Source: Enterobacterales bacterium (GTDB taxonomy: Bacteria; Pseudomonadota; Gammaproteobacteria; Enterobacterales; Enterobacteriaceae). From it: 64,000 bases of DNA. Below the pieces are notes generated by a model that saw nothing but the letters and a program-made list of their open reading frames with translations, ran no database searches and was not told where the DNA came from. Both the position numbers and the translations under genes were made by a program. Below are positions 19,901-29,753 of this stretch, in pieces. Within the stretch, counting starts at the first letter, position 1; each line of letters opens with the position of its first letter. The stretch is taken from assembly GCA_015654925.1 (NCBI GenBank), contig JAATFX010000035.1, forward strand, positions 1 to 64,000, given 5' to 3'.

Positions 19901-22646
19901 CTTCCGGTTTAACCAAGAAAAAATCCAGTGGCGATAGAGTTGTTACACTTTTGTTGTAAGCAATATCAAATATTTTCAATAAATCATCCGCTGTGACTGA
20001 AATTTGTTTTCTATTTTGCCAATCTAATTGGTACTCTGTACCTTGACTTTCTTTAAGGATATTCTTTATGATAATATCATCTTCAGATAATGCCATTTCT
20101 TTGATCGCCGGAGCGCTGAGTAGGGACGATATCAGCACCCATTTTTGATGATATGTTTTAACTAGCGAAATAGTGCCGAAATTATTTAGTGGTAAAAATA
20201 CATCGCTGTCAGGCGTAAGGGAATTTTGCACGTAATTTCTTGAATATATTTTAAAAGTATAAATTTCTTTTGGTGGGTAAGTGAGTTCTAAAAAATCTAA
20301 TGAAGAACGCTCAATCATTTTGTAGCTTAAATACCTGGCTTCATGGGTAAGTGTATATGCTTTATAATAAATAAACTGGTCGTAATATTCTTTAGGCGTA
20401 GTGAAGTTATCGGAGTGGCGTAAATCGAAAATCGTTTGGAAATTTTTATCCTCTCGCCGCTGAAAATCAAAAACGGTTACTCTCTCGGCCTCCTGGAAGT
20501 TTTTTATGATATACAGCGCATCAAGATCGGCGAGCCCATAGGATTGTCTGCTGTGGTTTTCCAAGTACCAATAAATTGCAGCCCTGAGAAGAAGATCAAT
20601 GTTCCCTTCCGCTATTTTCTGGTTATATCTGGATAATAATTCCTTATGCGGTAAATGACTTTGCCGCCCAGGCAGAATCATTTTCATTGCCAAAACTTTT
20701 GCTTCTATCAAACTCTGTTCATTGGTACTGGCGGACAGAGTGATTTTTTCCTGTAAATGATGATGAGTAATAGCGATTAGCGTATTTTGTAACTTTATTA
20801 TAAACAGTATCAGAAAAGTACACTCTTTATTATAAATAATTTGCCTAACAACGCTATCACTCCATTGTTTATCAATCGGTTTTTTTTGCTCATTTGCTTC
20901 TCCCAGGTCCGTTGCTATTAATTTATCAATAATGGCCAGGCATTTATTGTAAGGCCAGATATTGGCTTTTCGCCAAGGCAGAGTCTTTATTGCATGGGCG
21001 TAATGAGTCCGGACAAAATCAATACATATTATCGCACGTTCTAAGTGCTGCTTGGGTTTGTTGTCATTATTCATATAATCAAGCACTTGGTCGGATAAAA
21101 GTTTGGCAATATCATCTTCATTCAGCGCCCGCACAGGCTGCTTGAAATTATGCCAAAATTCAGTAAATTCACCGGGGACAATATAAAAATTGCCTCGTGT
21201 GGTAAAACCATTATTCCTGCTATATTCAAATATATAATAAAAGAACCGTTTTACCAGTACCTGAGATATTCCATGCGGATTTTCATCCAGCATAGTTAGG
21301 AATAATTCCCTATCATTAAAATACAATAATTTTTTAATTATGGGAATGCCATCATCATTTAAATTTTTATCATAAATTTTTTGGGCGTTCTCCATTAAAA
21401 CGATAAGGGAATAAAACTCGGCGTCGGTGGCATTCATGGATTGACCGGTTTGGTTGATTTTTTGCCTGAAGTTTTGTTTGGCATTTTCATAACTGACGCC
21501 ATTTTTGTACTCTATAACGCTGCGTAAGGTTTTAAAATTTATATCGTGTAGCGCTTTCATCATGTCGCCGCGGAAGGGAATAAAAGTATCTTCTATTTTT
21601 GTTTGATCAAAAAATATTTTTTCTAATCGTTTTTCAGATAGAGTTAATACATGCCGAGATTCCAGACAATTCTCAAGGTTCTTTTCAATATATCTTTTTA
21701 TCATGATAATGTCAGCGCAGCGAATTCTATCCTGTAAATAACTTGCCTGATCAAATATTTCTGTAAGTTTGTTCTGCACAAAAGTATTCATCCCAGACAT
21801 CCATTCCAGGGAATATATTTTCTCTTTCGCTATATTAATATATTCCTCACGCAGGGTTGCATATACTTGCCTGGCTCCGTGGTGAGGCAAATGCAGGTTG
21901 GTTTCGCAAATTTTCATGTCTTGCCGTTGGTGGACTTGTTCAGCGGCATTCTGGTTTTGCTGGAAGGCAAGGTTAATAACCTGGTCAACATCGCTGTCGC
22001 CGGTCCCGGCGGCGCCGGGCAGCAGGAAGGGCCGGCCCGCCGGTCGCCGAGCGTGCCGATATTCACTGCGCTGCATGCCGGCGCTGGCCGGGTCCGGTGG
22101 CGCGGTTGACGGGTATACGCCAGGCAGGGTTATATGGCTACTCACGATGCCAACCAAATGGCTCACCAGATTTAGCATGTATGCCATTAAGGACGGAGGA
22201 GGAGGCGAGACCAAGTCTTCGATATGATAAATATCGCCGTCTGATAGCAATGTGCGGTTATTGAATTGCGCAACATAGATATCATGACCGCCGGGCAGCA
22301 TTATTTTTTTGCTTGGCACATAATAGAGGCTATCTTGCCATTCCACCCGGATAATTTTTCCAGCCTGTGCCGTCGCCATGCTTTCCGGGTAACGTTTAAA
22401 AAGATCTCGGCAGGTAAATAAATTATCAGTCTTCATTTTTTCTTGGTTAAAGTGATTAATATCGGACTTTATTGCTAAGCCGCGGCTAACGTGACGGCTG
22501 ATTTGCATGTTGATAACTTCATTGTTATAAATGGAAGTAATTTTTTTTGACAATATGCAATGATCTATATTATCGCTGGGAGAGTATTCTTGCAGACTAT
22601 ATTTATTCTTTAAATTAATTTCATTCGGTACGTTGGTATTATTCAA
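16905..22646 (-). CDS. Giant putative host-directed toxin (1913 aa), TTG start
   Basis: 1913 residues, far more AT-rich than its neighbours, hence probably acquired. The start is TTG at 22646, supported by GGAG eight bases in front; the next in-frame Met is residue 47. No signal peptide. Layout: residues 1-150 mixed; 150-260 a Pro/Arg-rich linker encoded by GC-rich DNA; 260-950 largely helical and charged; 966-1030 a hydrophobic module with LIPFYETIWKYW and FDILDLALLFGEF that resembles a module in the other giant protein here; 1115-1200 beta-rich; C-terminal region with GSLLAFISDGKYLFHLMICV (from 1534) and SCFTGFDG..GQTLADELGVP (1711-1733). The last segments contain Cys and His that could be catalytic. 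It recalls large 'dermonecrotic/membrane-targeted' toxin families of Pseudomonas and insect-associated enterics, but I cannot assign an activity. Confidence 0.6.
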   Translation of the reverse strand: MNNTNVPNEINLKNKYSLQEYSPSDNIDHCILSKKITSIYNNEVINMQISRHVSRGLAIKSDINHFNQEKMKTDNLFTCRDLFKRYPESMATAQAGKIIRVEWQDSLYYVPSKKIMLPGGHDIYVAQFNNRTLLSDGDIYHIEDLVSPPPPSLMAYMLNLVSHLVGIVSSHITLPGVYPSTAPPDPASAGMQRSEYRHARRPAGRPFLLPGAAGTGDSDVDQVINLAFQQNQNAAEQVHQRQDMKICETNLHLPHHGARQVYATLREEYINIAKEKIYSLEWMSGMNTFVQNKLTEIFDQASYLQDRIRCADIIMIKRYIEKNLENCLESRHVLTLSEKRLEKIFFDQTKIEDTFIPFRGDMMKALHDINFKTLRSVIEYKNGVSYENAKQNFRQKINQTGQSMNATDAEFYSLIVLMENAQKIYDKNLNDDGIPIIKKLLYFNDRELFLTMLDENPHGISQVLVKRFFYYIFEYSRNNGFTTRGNFYIVPGEFTEFWHNFKQPVRALNEDDIAKLLSDQVLDYMNNDNKPKQHLERAIICIDFVRTHYAHAIKTLPWRKANIWPYNKCLAIIDKLIATDLGEANEQKKPIDKQWSDSVVRQIIYNKECTFLILFIIKLQNTLIAITHHHLQEKITLSASTNEQSLIEAKVLAMKMILPGRQSHLPHKELLSRYNQKIAEGNIDLLLRAAIYWYLENHSRQSYGLADLDALYIIKNFQEAERVTVFDFQRREDKNFQTIFDLRHSDNFTTPKEYYDQFIYYKAYTLTHEARYLSYKMIERSSLDFLELTYPPKEIYTFKIYSRNYVQNSLTPDSDVFLPLNNFGTISLVKTYHQKWVLISSLLSAPAIKEMALSEDDIIIKNILKESQGTEYQLDWQNRKQISVTADDLLKIFDIAYNKSVTTLSPLDFFLVKPEENIASNARSEYLLVAGISDNPLSSLLEVIDYWNAQTLSEALLEFKEILRVISWWEQVLFLIPFYETIWKYWYDEDNKIKIIEVIFDILDLALLFGEFTASAGKRISSVARGLAEITDLASLPNKYLNRRVSQALLKELPGLARQSSLGLAQGFLIFFNPVPIPGSLSNQFQKKLIKSISTDISWLSNSVLNTMAKRKTQLIYWQYTINDQLFTIGNDGTYVIDKGLSSERTLIKIADNFYQVIWDNNISRWRIINQYELVNLNYAVPIDKNKNGSWDALNFFEIDTIPLLNENSGQKEINFEFSAIMFEPLRRLTFTQNNYKKYNWEHSYYMELILDRYTPHLTELFEKESELSTMLADFAACLMDEQKFRAIFSMHAEESLDENLRSFVNDFIIPHNIQVSYRIARMWRNEHDHHPDDHIVILLGIKDQSYIIDISYLRPVQINLFSDRQVFIESEWIHYLKTRIKKDYSLIKYKDFTEIKKALVFPYREAEHAGKYIKDAFLVREPLWYKTAIIKYFYHGQEKSSPFDNHRPPTVLAAARHIIAKQRSQHEIHSSDMMNMTLPFDVLQEAQIINATQADQMINLMSRSLYNGPALLDFMSGKLNITSCESLIKLKSGSLLAFISDGKYLFHLMICVGNGRFAGLGNDFLSPSFRPGPSIVVAEEMGLFMDHQLIVRNSTTPYMLVAGHPATATATESVIDETITAERIAKVSSSGERVIEDITFAQRAKMLTENAWSLAKSPNDDCVLVLKMEVLGANIHPLYPRELAHMLRALIYANPDFPAFSTITAIEITSCFTGFDGVDYRGQTLADELGVPIRTAPYLDTDDIRQRQPHWYGHFSPRRNANHTTSLSPEQIATVFSKTNRLSRVHVKNQRLANIVDILRDIRKSLNNTRIKRHMAFLPTIFIDLARLIIRDINFYNFIEIYHLSNESEKKLNNVLREYTVMISEADEFFIQCFLDIILAVDDFNHLAKWICSAPLATTQASSSSPAPQARR

Positions 22647-22810
22647 TATATTATCTCCACTAATTTATTTATTAATAAAGTTAAAACTACCGGATAGGCG
22701 ATAGTTCGCCAAAACCATGGAAAGGAAGGTGTGCAGTTATGAACAATTATTTAAACATCGTTGTAGAGCAGAAGCATCTGCTTGATTTGAAAAATCTATT
22801 TAACTTTTAT

Positions 22811-24091
22811 TTATGCCGATAACAGCCGCCAGACTGCGGGTAGTTGAGACAGCAAATAGAGCGCCAGGCCGATAAATCCGCCCACCAGGGTACCGTTGAT
22901 CCGGATAAATTGCAGATCCTTGCCGATATTTAACTCGATTTGTCGCGACATATCCCGCGCATCCCAGCTTTTTACCGTATCGCTGATATGCTGGGTAAGA
23001 AACGCCGAGAAGTCCGGCGCCATTTTGCTGGCCGCTTGTTCCAGGTGTTGATTCAGCGAAGCGCGCAGGCCGGCATCCTGGGCCAGCGTTTGTCCCATCC
23101 AGCGCCCCGAGGCGGCCACTTTCCCATGCAATAACGAGTCCGGGCGGTCCAGATCCTCTTTTAACCAGCGGCGCAAATCGCCCCATAATTCGCTAATATA
23201 GGTATTCAGCACGTCGTCGTTTTTCAGGTAATGTTTGATTTCATCAGCCCTGCGCGCGGTGGAGGGATCGTGCTTAAGCCGGTCGATCAGTTTGTCCGCC
23301 AGCCGATCGAAACGCCGGCGCAATTCATGGCCGCGGTCTTTACCTATTTCATCCAGTAGCGAATTCACCGCATTGGCCACTGCCGTAGCGCTGTGTTCGC
23401 CCAGCCATTCGGTGGGCAGCATTTTCTCTTTAAGCGGATGTTCCCGCTTAAGCCATTGGATAATTTGTGTGGAAATCAGCTCCCGGGTACCGGGTTTATT
23501 CAGCAGTTTAATCAGTTGGCGCAATGCCGCATCCAGTAAATCCTGATGCCGGCCATCTTTGGTTAAGCTGTCCAGGATAGTGCCGACGGACGCGGATAAA
23601 TCAATTTTATCGATGACCGCATGCAGCGCGTTACGAATAAATCCCTGGATGCGGCGGTCATCGGTAAAATCAAGAAAGCCGCGCATCAATTGTAAAATAT
23701 GGCCGCCCAGGCGGTCGGCGTTGTCGGGCGCGGTAAGCCAATTGCCAATCGTCAGCGCCGGATCGTGTTTGCGGATCAGCCCGGCGATGGATGAGGTATC
23801 GAGGAATTTTTCCTGCACAAAGATTGCCAGATTATCGGCGATTTTATTCTTATTGCGGGGGATAATGGCGGTATGGGCGGCGATAAAAGGAATCGGCACC
23901 CGCCGGAACAGGGCGACAACGGCGAACCAGTCGGCCATGGCGCCGACCATGGCGGCTTCGGCAATGGCTTTGACTCCGTCGCGCCAGAATCCCTGCGGTA
24001 AAAACAGGGTCGCTACAAAAACCCCCGCCGCGCAGATTAGCAGCAGCAGGGCCAGGCGTTTGATTCTTTTCAGTTCCGCTTGTTTAGTCAT
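22811..24091 (-). CDS. yjiN: DUF445 family inner-membrane protein YjiN
   Basis: 426 residues, the same length as E. coli YjiN. N-terminal membrane helix (residues 10-30) then [20 protein letters not shown] and [16 protein letters not shown], the DUF445 hallmark; a long helical periplasmic or cytoplasmic middle; and a C-terminal block [20 protein letters not shown] followed by a second membrane helix near residues 400-420. E. coli yjiN is a cell-envelope protein of unclear function. It precedes the toxin gene on the same strand by 164 bp but is divergent from the MscS-type channel gene. Confidence 0.92.
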   Translation of the reverse strand: MTKQAELKRIKRLALLLLICAAGVFVATLFLPQGFWRDGVKAIAEAAMVGAMADWFAVVALFRRVPIPFIAAHTAIIPRNKNKIADNLAIFVQEKFLDTSSIAGLIRKHDPALTIGNWLTAPDNADRLGGHILQLMRGFLDFTDDRRIQGFIRNALHAVIDKIDLSASVGTILDSLTKDGRHQDLLDAALRQLIKLLNKPGTRELISTQIIQWLKREHPLKEKMLPTEWLGEHSATAVANAVNSLLDEIGKDRGHELRRRFDRLADKLIDRLKHDPSTARRADEIKHYLKNDDVLNTYISELWGDLRRWLKEDLDRPDSLLHGKVAASGRWMGQTLAQDAGLRASLNQHLEQAASKMAPDFSAFLTQHISDTVKSWDARDMSRQIELNIGKDLQFIRINGTLVGGFIGLALYLLSQLPAVWRLLSA

Positions 24092-24506
24092 TGGGTCGGC
24101 TAGCGCAGTACCGGCGCGATCAAGAGAAGTCTTAACGCGTTAGCCGGTAATTTGCCATACGATATCGCCCGCGGCGAAAAAATAAAATGGCTCATGATAA
24201 CGACCTCATAGGTTATTAAGGCATTTATGTTTAATGAATTGTAGTACAAAAAAACCATCCGTTTTGCGCCGGCGGCGATTTGGGCTCGGGGCTGCCACGG
24301 CGAGTTGCGCGGCGCTCGTCAGTCAGAAACAATCGTTTTATAGTGGTACGCGGATCGGCATCATGTTTTATGGGAATAGGTATACTATTCGTTGGATAAT
24401 TAAGTTGTTGGATACTGTTGTTGGATACGTAAGTAGCGAGAGTGTCGCATTCAGACTAACCGGCGTAGCGGCCACGGCATCGTTGATTTTCGGAATAATT
24501 TACCCT
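24092..24506. other. Intergenic region between yjiN and the mechanosensitive channel gene
   Basis: 415 bp between divergent starts. The right part stays open in the frame of the channel gene back to 24234, but its predicted residues have neither a signal peptide nor family resemblance and I treat it as untranslated. AT-rich stretches near 24190-24240 and 24340-24420 could hold promoters for either gene. I see no RNA gene or repeat. Confidence 0.4.
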
Positions 24507-26957
24507 ATGCATAACCTTTTTCGGACTTTTTTGCACCGTTGTATATTGATGGTGTTTGTCATCGCGGCGGGGTTTGCACCCATTGCCGCATCCGTTGCCG
24601 CCGATACCAAGCCGGCCGACGCGCCGGCGGCCCCCAAGCTGGTGGCAAGCGTAGAGTTGCCCAAGCTGCAAAAACAACTCGACAGTATCAAACAGCGCGT
24701 TTCCGCCGCCACTAATGATAATCAACTAAGCGCGTTAAACGACGCCACGCTGCAACTGGCCGCCGATGCCGACGCGCTGGTGGCCGCCATCCAGCCGGAT
24801 CGGGCGCAGGTCCAAGCGCAGCTGGATATCCTTGGCCCGCCGCCCGCCGAAGGGGCGATGCCTGAAACCGCCGTGGTCGCTCAGCAACGTAACGCCCTCA
24901 ACAAAAGCAAGGCGCTAATCGACGGGCAGCTCGAACATGCCAAGGCCATTAGCGCCGGCGCCGTGAATTTGTCGGTGCAGATTGTCGATATTCGCCGTAA
25001 TGCGCTGCGTACGCAGATGGCGCTGAACTCGGGCAGTATCCTGACGGCGAGCTTCTGGTCGCCGCTGTTCGATACCGCCCCTGAGGATACCCGGCGCCTG
25101 GATAACTTCGGCGAACAGCTGAAAGAGGCGTGGCTGGCCGCCTGGGAACCCGAGTGGCGCTTCGGTTCCGCCGCGCTGTTAATCATGGCGGTGGCGGTAT
25201 GGGCGTTCGGTTCCCGCCTGCTGGACAGGCTGCTGGCATGGTTCAGCATTAATATCTTGCCGGAAGGACGCCTGCGGCGCAGCTTCCTGGCCTGCGCCAG
25301 CGCGCTGGTCACGGTGTTCAGCGTCGGGCTGGGGGCGCAGTTTATCTTGCTGCTGATTCTTCGTCATCCCGACGTATCGCAACTGGTAATGGATTTTACC
25401 ATTGAAATATTCAAGCTTACCCTATTTTCGGCGCTGATAGCCGGGCTTGGGCGGGCGTTGTTATCTATCAAACGTCCCTCCTGGCGCCTGCCGATCATTG
25501 CCGACCCGGTGGCGCTGGCGATGCGCCCCCTGCCGCCGATGCTGGCCTCGTTCATCCTGATTTTCGGCGCGGTGGAGCAGATGAACAACCTGGTGGGCAC
25601 CAGCGTGGCCACCACTATTTTCGGCAATGGCCTCTCGGCGCTGTTGGTGGCGCTGACCGCCGGCTACGGCCCGCTGCGCACCAACCGTACCCGGCGCAAA
25701 CTCTTGGCTGAAGGCGGGCAGCCGGAAGGCCGCACCACGATTGCCGGGCTGATCAACCTGTGTATTACCATTACCGCCGTCGCCATCCTGCTGTCGCTGC
25801 TGATCGGCTATATCGCCCTGGCCCGTTTCCTGACCTACGAACTGGTATGGGTGGGGATTGTCCTGTCCTGCCTTTACCTGCTGATCCATCTGGTGGTGGA
25901 TTTGTCCGACAGCCTGTTTTCACCCGCCACCCTGGTTGGCCAGCGTATCAAGCACTCGCTCGGTCTTGACGACCGGCATTTGGGCCAGGCTTCGACGCTG
26001 CTTTCGGCCATCGGCAAAACGATGCTGATTCTGCTGGCGGCGGTGGCGTTGCTGAACGGCACCTTTGGTTCCACCACCCCGCTGGCGTTGTTGAACAAGG
26101 CGATAGATATGTGGGGGGGCAAAGGGCTGGAGAAGCTGAATATCGTCCCGGCCCACGTGATGAATGCCCTGATTTTCCTGGCGATTGGCATCTATGTGCT
26201 GCGCTCGGCCAGGCGGTGGCTGGATAAGGATTTCCTGCCCAAGACCATGATGGAACCCGGCATGCGCGCTTCGCTGGTGATCTTGTTCAGCAACCTGGGA
26301 TATGTCTTGATCACCCTGCTGACGCTGTCGACCCTGGGCATTCAGTGGAATAACCTGGCCTGGATCGTCAGCGCCCTGTCGGTGGGCATCGGTTTTGGCT
26401 TGCAGGAGATCGTGAAGAACTTTATTTCCGGCATTATATTGCTGATTGAGCGGCCGGTGAAAGTGGGCGATTTGATCACGATAAGCGGTGTCGAAGGGGA
26501 TATCCGGCGCATCAACGTCCGGGCGACGGAGATTCAACTGGGCGACAGATCCACCGTCATCGTGCCTAATTCACAGTTTATTTCGCAGAATGTGCGCAAC
26601 GCCACCATGGGCAATGCCCAAGGCGTGGCCACCATCGCCCTGACGTTCCCACTGGATATCGATCCCGAACAGGTGCGCAACCTGCTGCTCGAAACCTATC
26701 GCGATAATGAGTCGATCCAAGAGACGCCCGCGCCTTCGGTTACCTTCAGCCAGCTTGGCCCCAGCGGCATCGTGCTTAGCGTGACGGGATTTGTCAGCAC
26801 CCCACGGATCGTGGCCGCCACCAAAAGCGATCTGCTGTTTGAAATGCTTAAGCGGATGCGCGCCGCCGGCATCGTGCTGTCCAGCCCGCAGAAAATGATC
26901 TTCGAAAACTCGCCGCCGGCGATAGCGCCGGGTCTGCTGGATAATACCGCGCAATAA
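24507..26957 (+). CDS. DUF3772-containing MscS-type mechanosensitive channel
   Basis: 816 residues from the ATG at 24507, chosen because it begins a clear signal peptide ending near IAASVAAD; GGAA lies in front. The periplasmic N-terminal part (about 40-270) is the coiled-coil DUF3772 domain with DILGPPP. About ten membrane helices follow, then the MscS pore and beta domain: AWIVSALSVGIGFGLQEIVK, FISGIILLIERPVKVGDLI and VPNSQFISQNVRN. Such large MscS paralogues open under membrane tension and help survive osmotic downshock. No neighbour suggests a special partner. Confidence 0.9.
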   Translation: MHNLFRTFLHRCILMVFVIAAGFAPIAASVAADTKPADAPAAPKLVASVELPKLQKQLDSIKQRVSAATNDNQLSALNDATLQLAADADALVAAIQPDRAQVQAQLDILGPPPAEGAMPETAVVAQQRNALNKSKALIDGQLEHAKAISAGAVNLSVQIVDIRRNALRTQMALNSGSILTASFWSPLFDTAPEDTRRLDNFGEQLKEAWLAAWEPEWRFGSAALLIMAVAVWAFGSRLLDRLLAWFSINILPEGRLRRSFLACASALVTVFSVGLGAQFILLLILRHPDVSQLVMDFTIEIFKLTLFSALIAGLGRALLSIKRPSWRLPIIADPVALAMRPLPPMLASFILIFGAVEQMNNLVGTSVATTIFGNGLSALLVALTAGYGPLRTNRTRRKLLAEGGQPEGRTTIAGLINLCITITAVAILLSLLIGYIALARFLTYELVWVGIVLSCLYLLIHLVVDLSDSLFSPATLVGQRIKHSLGLDDRHLGQASTLLSAIGKTMLILLAAVALLNGTFGSTTPLALLNKAIDMWGGKGLEKLNIVPAHVMNALIFLAIGIYVLRSARRWLDKDFLPKTMMEPGMRASLVILFSNLGYVLITLLTLSTLGIQWNNLAWIVSALSVGIGFGLQEIVKNFISGIILLIERPVKVGDLITISGVEGDIRRINVRATEIQLGDRSTVIVPNSQFISQNVRNATMGNAQGVATIALTFPLDIDPEQVRNLLLETYRDNESIQETPAPSVTFSQLGPSGIVLSVTGFVSTPRIVAATKSDLLFEMLKRMRAAGIVLSSPQKMIFENSPPAIAPGLLDNTAQ

Positions 26958-27006
26958 GACGGCGAGCCGAAGGCCGCAAGCGCCAGGGGCGCCCGCCGGC
27001 GCTAGA

Positions 27007-27549
27007 CTACCGGTTATCGGCGGGTAATGTATCCTGGCCCGCGCCCAGCGGGCGTTGCATCAATAAAGTGTCCACCCAGCGGCCATGTTTAAACCCTACG
27101 GCGTATAGGGTGCCGATTAGCCCGAAGCCGAGCTTTTCATGCAGGCGGATGGACGCGTGGTTTTCACTGTTGCCGATCACCGCCAGCATCTGGCGGCGTC
27201 CGTCGGCCTGGGCGCGGTTTATCGCTTCGGTCAGCAGCATGCAGCCCAGCCCGCGGCCGCCCATTTCCGGGTGGATATAGACCGAGTCTTCCACGGTAAA
27301 ACGATAGGCATGGCGCGGGCGGTATAATCCCAGGTAGCAATAGCCGGCTACCCGGCCATCCAGCTTCGCCACCAGCCAGGGCAGACCGTGGGCCAGCACC
27401 GCGCTGCGTCGCCGGCACATTTCTTCAAGGCTTGGCGGTTCGGTTTCAAATGAGGCGATGCCGTGCAGGACATGCCAGGCATAGATGTCCTGCACGGCGG
27501 CCATATCCGCCTCGTTGGCGTCGGTCAGGGTGATGATGGGGGTGGACAC
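27007..27549 (-). CDS. GNAT N-acetyltransferase, phosphinothricin/MnaT type
   Basis: 180 residues from a GTG at 27549. Single GNAT fold; the acetyl-CoA motif is seen as EDSVYIHPEMGGRGLGCMLL, and the C-terminal IRLHEKLGFGLIGTLYAVGFK plus GRWVDTLLMQR are diagnostic of the phosphinothricin/methionine-sulfoximine acetyltransferase group (Pat, MnaT/YncA). These enzymes acetylate the amino group of toxic amino-acid analogues. Stands alone, divergent from opgD. Confidence 0.85.
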   Translation of the reverse strand: MSTPIITLTDANEADMAAVQDIYAWHVLHGIASFETEPPSLEEMCRRRSAVLAHGLPWLVAKLDGRVAGYCYLGLYRPRHAYRFTVEDSVYIHPEMGGRGLGCMLLTEAINRAQADGRRQMLAVIGNSENHASIRLHEKLGFGLIGTLYAVGFKHGRWVDTLLMQRPLGAGQDTLPADNR

Positions 27550-27932
27550 GATATTGGCCTATAGATGAAATCACGCGGACATTCAGGATAATGCAGAAAT
27601 AAAGCCTGGGATAGTCCCGGCACGCCATTATCGTGATAAGAAAAACGTATGCCCGGCGAACCGTTGCGCCCATGGTTTATGGGCGCTTCTCGCGGCGGCC
27701 GGGACACAAGCAGCGTTGCGGGTGTTAATCCCGTTGCAGTTGATAGCGGTTATCGTAAACTCATTGAGGCTGTAACCGGTATCGGGGGGAATTATTAACG
27801 CCGCCCGATGTCGAAAATTTCGAACTCCGATGGAGCCACGTTGGAATATCATGTCCGACGTCCGGTGCCTCGCTATCCGGCGAACGGCTCCGCGCGGATA
27901 CAATTTTGCCAGTCATAGGAACCTTTTGCGGC
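27550..27932. other. Intergenic region before opgD
   Basis: 383 bp between divergent genes. It contains one clear hairpin, GCGCCCA-TGGTTTA-TGGGCGC, at about 27664-27684, of unknown role, and a moderately AT-rich leader next to opgD with AGGA at 27917. No open frame with coding character and no RNA gene seen. Confidence 0.4.
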
Positions 27933-29585
27933 ATGGAACGAAGATCATTTATTAAGGCGTCATTGGCGCTGGCCGCCTACTGCGGCACCCCTGCCATGGC
28001 CTCGTTGTTTATGCGTTCGGCCCTGGCCGCCGACACTGTTGCCGACGGCAGCGCGAGCGCTTTCGATTTCTCCACGCTGAAAACCATGGCCGCCAATCTG
28101 GCGGGGCAAGCCTTTGGCGGCCCGCCGGCCGAATTGCCCAAAACCCTCGCCGAACTGACGCCGCAGGCCTATAACGATATCCAATACGATGCCAGCCATT
28201 CGCTTTGGCATGATGTGGACGGGCGGCAGCTGGATGTCCATCTGTTCCATGTGGGCATGGGGTTCAAGCGGCGGGTACGCATGTACTCCGTCGATCCCGA
28301 AGCCCACACGGCGAAGGAAATCCATTTTCGGCCCGAATTGTTCAATTATCATAACGCCGGGGTGGATACCGCCCAATTGGAAGGGCGAGATAACCTGGGT
28401 TTTGCCGGGTTCAAGGTAAATAAAGCGCCGGAATTGACCCGGCGCGATGTGGTGTCCTTTCTCGGGGCCAGCTATTTTCGCGCGGTGGATGATACTTACC
28501 AGTACGGTCTGTCGGCCCGCGGGCTGGCCATCGACACCTTTACCGACCGGCGCGAGGAGTTTCCCGATTTCGTGGCGTTCTGGTTCGACAAGCCCAAGCC
28601 CGCCGATACGACGTTTACCCTGTACGCGCTGCTCGATAGCCCCAGCGCCACCGGCGCTTACCGATTTGTCATTCATTGCGAAGCCGAGCGGGTGGTGATG
28701 GATATCGAGAAACATATCCACGCGCGCACGGCGATTAAGCAGCTCGGGATCACGCCGATAACCAGCATGTTCAGTTGCGGCACCAATGAGCGGCGCACTT
28801 GCGACACGATCCATCCGCAAATCCACGACTCCGACCGCCTGGCCATGTGGCGCGGCAATGGCGAATGGGTATGCCGTCCGCTCAATAATCCGCAAAAGTT
28901 GCAGTTCAATGCCTTTGTCGATGAGAACCCCAAGGGGTTCGGCCTGCTGCAATTAGATCATGATTTTGATAATTATCAGGATGTGATCGGTTGGTACAAT
29001 AAGCGCCCGAGTCTGTGGGTGGAGCCGACCGGCGCCTGGGGCAAGGGGTCGGTTAATTTGCTGGAAATTCCCACCACGGGCGAGACCCTGGATAATATTG
29101 TTTGCTTCTGGCAGCCCGCGGAGCCGATCCAGGCGGGGCAGGAGTATAGCTATAGCTACCGTCTTTATTGGAGCGGCGAACCGCCGGTCAGCAGTCCGCT
29201 GGCGCGGGTCAAAGCCACGCGTACCGGCATGGGCGGTTTCCCGGAAGGTTGGGCGCCGGGCGAGCATTATCCGGAGAAATGGGCGCGCCGTTTCGCCATC
29301 GATTTTGTCGGCGGCGAGATTAAGGCGGCCGCCCCCAAAGGGATCGAGCCGGTGATTACGCCTTCCCACGGTAAGATCGATAATATTGAGATTTTGTTCG
29401 TCGAGCCGATGGATGGTTATCGTATCCTGTTTGACTGGACGCCGGATAGCGATTCGGTGGACCCGGTGGAGCTGCGGATGTTTTTGCGCACCCAGGGGCA
29501 GGTATTGAGCGAGACGTGGTTGTATCAGTATTTTCCGCCGCCGGCGGATAAGCGTAAATATATCGACGATCGGCAGATGAGCTGA
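27933..29585 (+). CDS. opgD: Glucan biosynthesis protein D, OpgD (MdoD)
   Basis: 550 residues from the ATG at 27933, which directly gives a twin-arginine signal, [18 protein letters not shown]; an upstream in-frame start at 27906 would only add nine residues. E. coli OpgD is 551. Periplasmic protein that tunes the backbone structure of osmoregulated periplasmic glucans. Conserved blocks: [76 protein letters not shown] and the end [12 protein letters not shown]. The Tat signal separates it from OpgG. Followed by a dispersed repeat. Confidence 0.96.
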   Translation: MERRSFIKASLALAAYCGTPAMASLFMRSALAADTVADGSASAFDFSTLKTMAANLAGQAFGGPPAELPKTLAELTPQAYNDIQYDASHSLWHDVDGRQLDVHLFHVGMGFKRRVRMYSVDPEAHTAKEIHFRPELFNYHNAGVDTAQLEGRDNLGFAGFKVNKAPELTRRDVVSFLGASYFRAVDDTYQYGLSARGLAIDTFTDRREEFPDFVAFWFDKPKPADTTFTLYALLDSPSATGAYRFVIHCEAERVVMDIEKHIHARTAIKQLGITPITSMFSCGTNERRTCDTIHPQIHDSDRLAMWRGNGEWVCRPLNNPQKLQFNAFVDENPKGFGLLQLDHDFDNYQDVIGWYNKRPSLWVEPTGAWGKGSVNLLEIPTTGETLDNIVCFWQPAEPIQAGQEYSYSYRLYWSGEPPVSSPLARVKATRTGMGGFPEGWAPGEHYPEKWARRFAIDFVGGEIKAAAPKGIEPVITPSHGKIDNIEILFVEPMDGYRILFDWTPDSDSVDPVELRMFLRTQGQVLSETWLYQYFPPPADKRKYIDDRQMS

Positions 29586-29588
29586 AAG

Positions 29589-29753
29589 GCGCGGTCTCCC
29601 TTAACACGGCTCGCCGCGGGTTCGGGTGTCGGCGGGCCTACCGCGCCAAGGGGCGCTCCGGCGGCCAGGAAAACCATGGCCGCTTCGACCCCTACGGCAC
29701 GGTTTCCCTTTAACACGGCTCGCCGCGGGTCCAGTTGTTGGCGGGCCTGCCGC
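29589..29753 (+). repeat. Dispersed intergenic repeat, copy A (about 1.5 units of 108 bp)
   Basis: Two unit starts 108 bp apart, at 29589 and 29697, each opening GC(G/A)CGGT(C/T)TCCC and running through TTAACACGGCTCGCCGCGGG. The first unit carries a hairpin GCGGCCA/TGGCCGC at 29661-29667 and 29677-29683 followed by GACCCCTACGG. The same unit occurs three times behind the alcohol dehydrogenase gene at 45700-45980. It begins within a few bases of the opgD stop, so it may form the 3' end of that transcript. I do not recognise a named repeat family. Confidence 0.75.

Noticed and set aside
22739..22822. A 27-codon open frame on the + strand with AAGGAAGG in front (MNNYLNIVVEQKHLLDLKNL...)
   Set aside because: Too short, overlaps the end of yjiN on the other strand, and no resemblance to a known small protein; a ribosome-like purine run alone is weak evidence.
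24234..24506. 91-codon upstream extension of the mechanosensitive channel frame
   Set aside because: It would bury the signal peptide that begins at the ATG at 24507 and shows no family resemblance.
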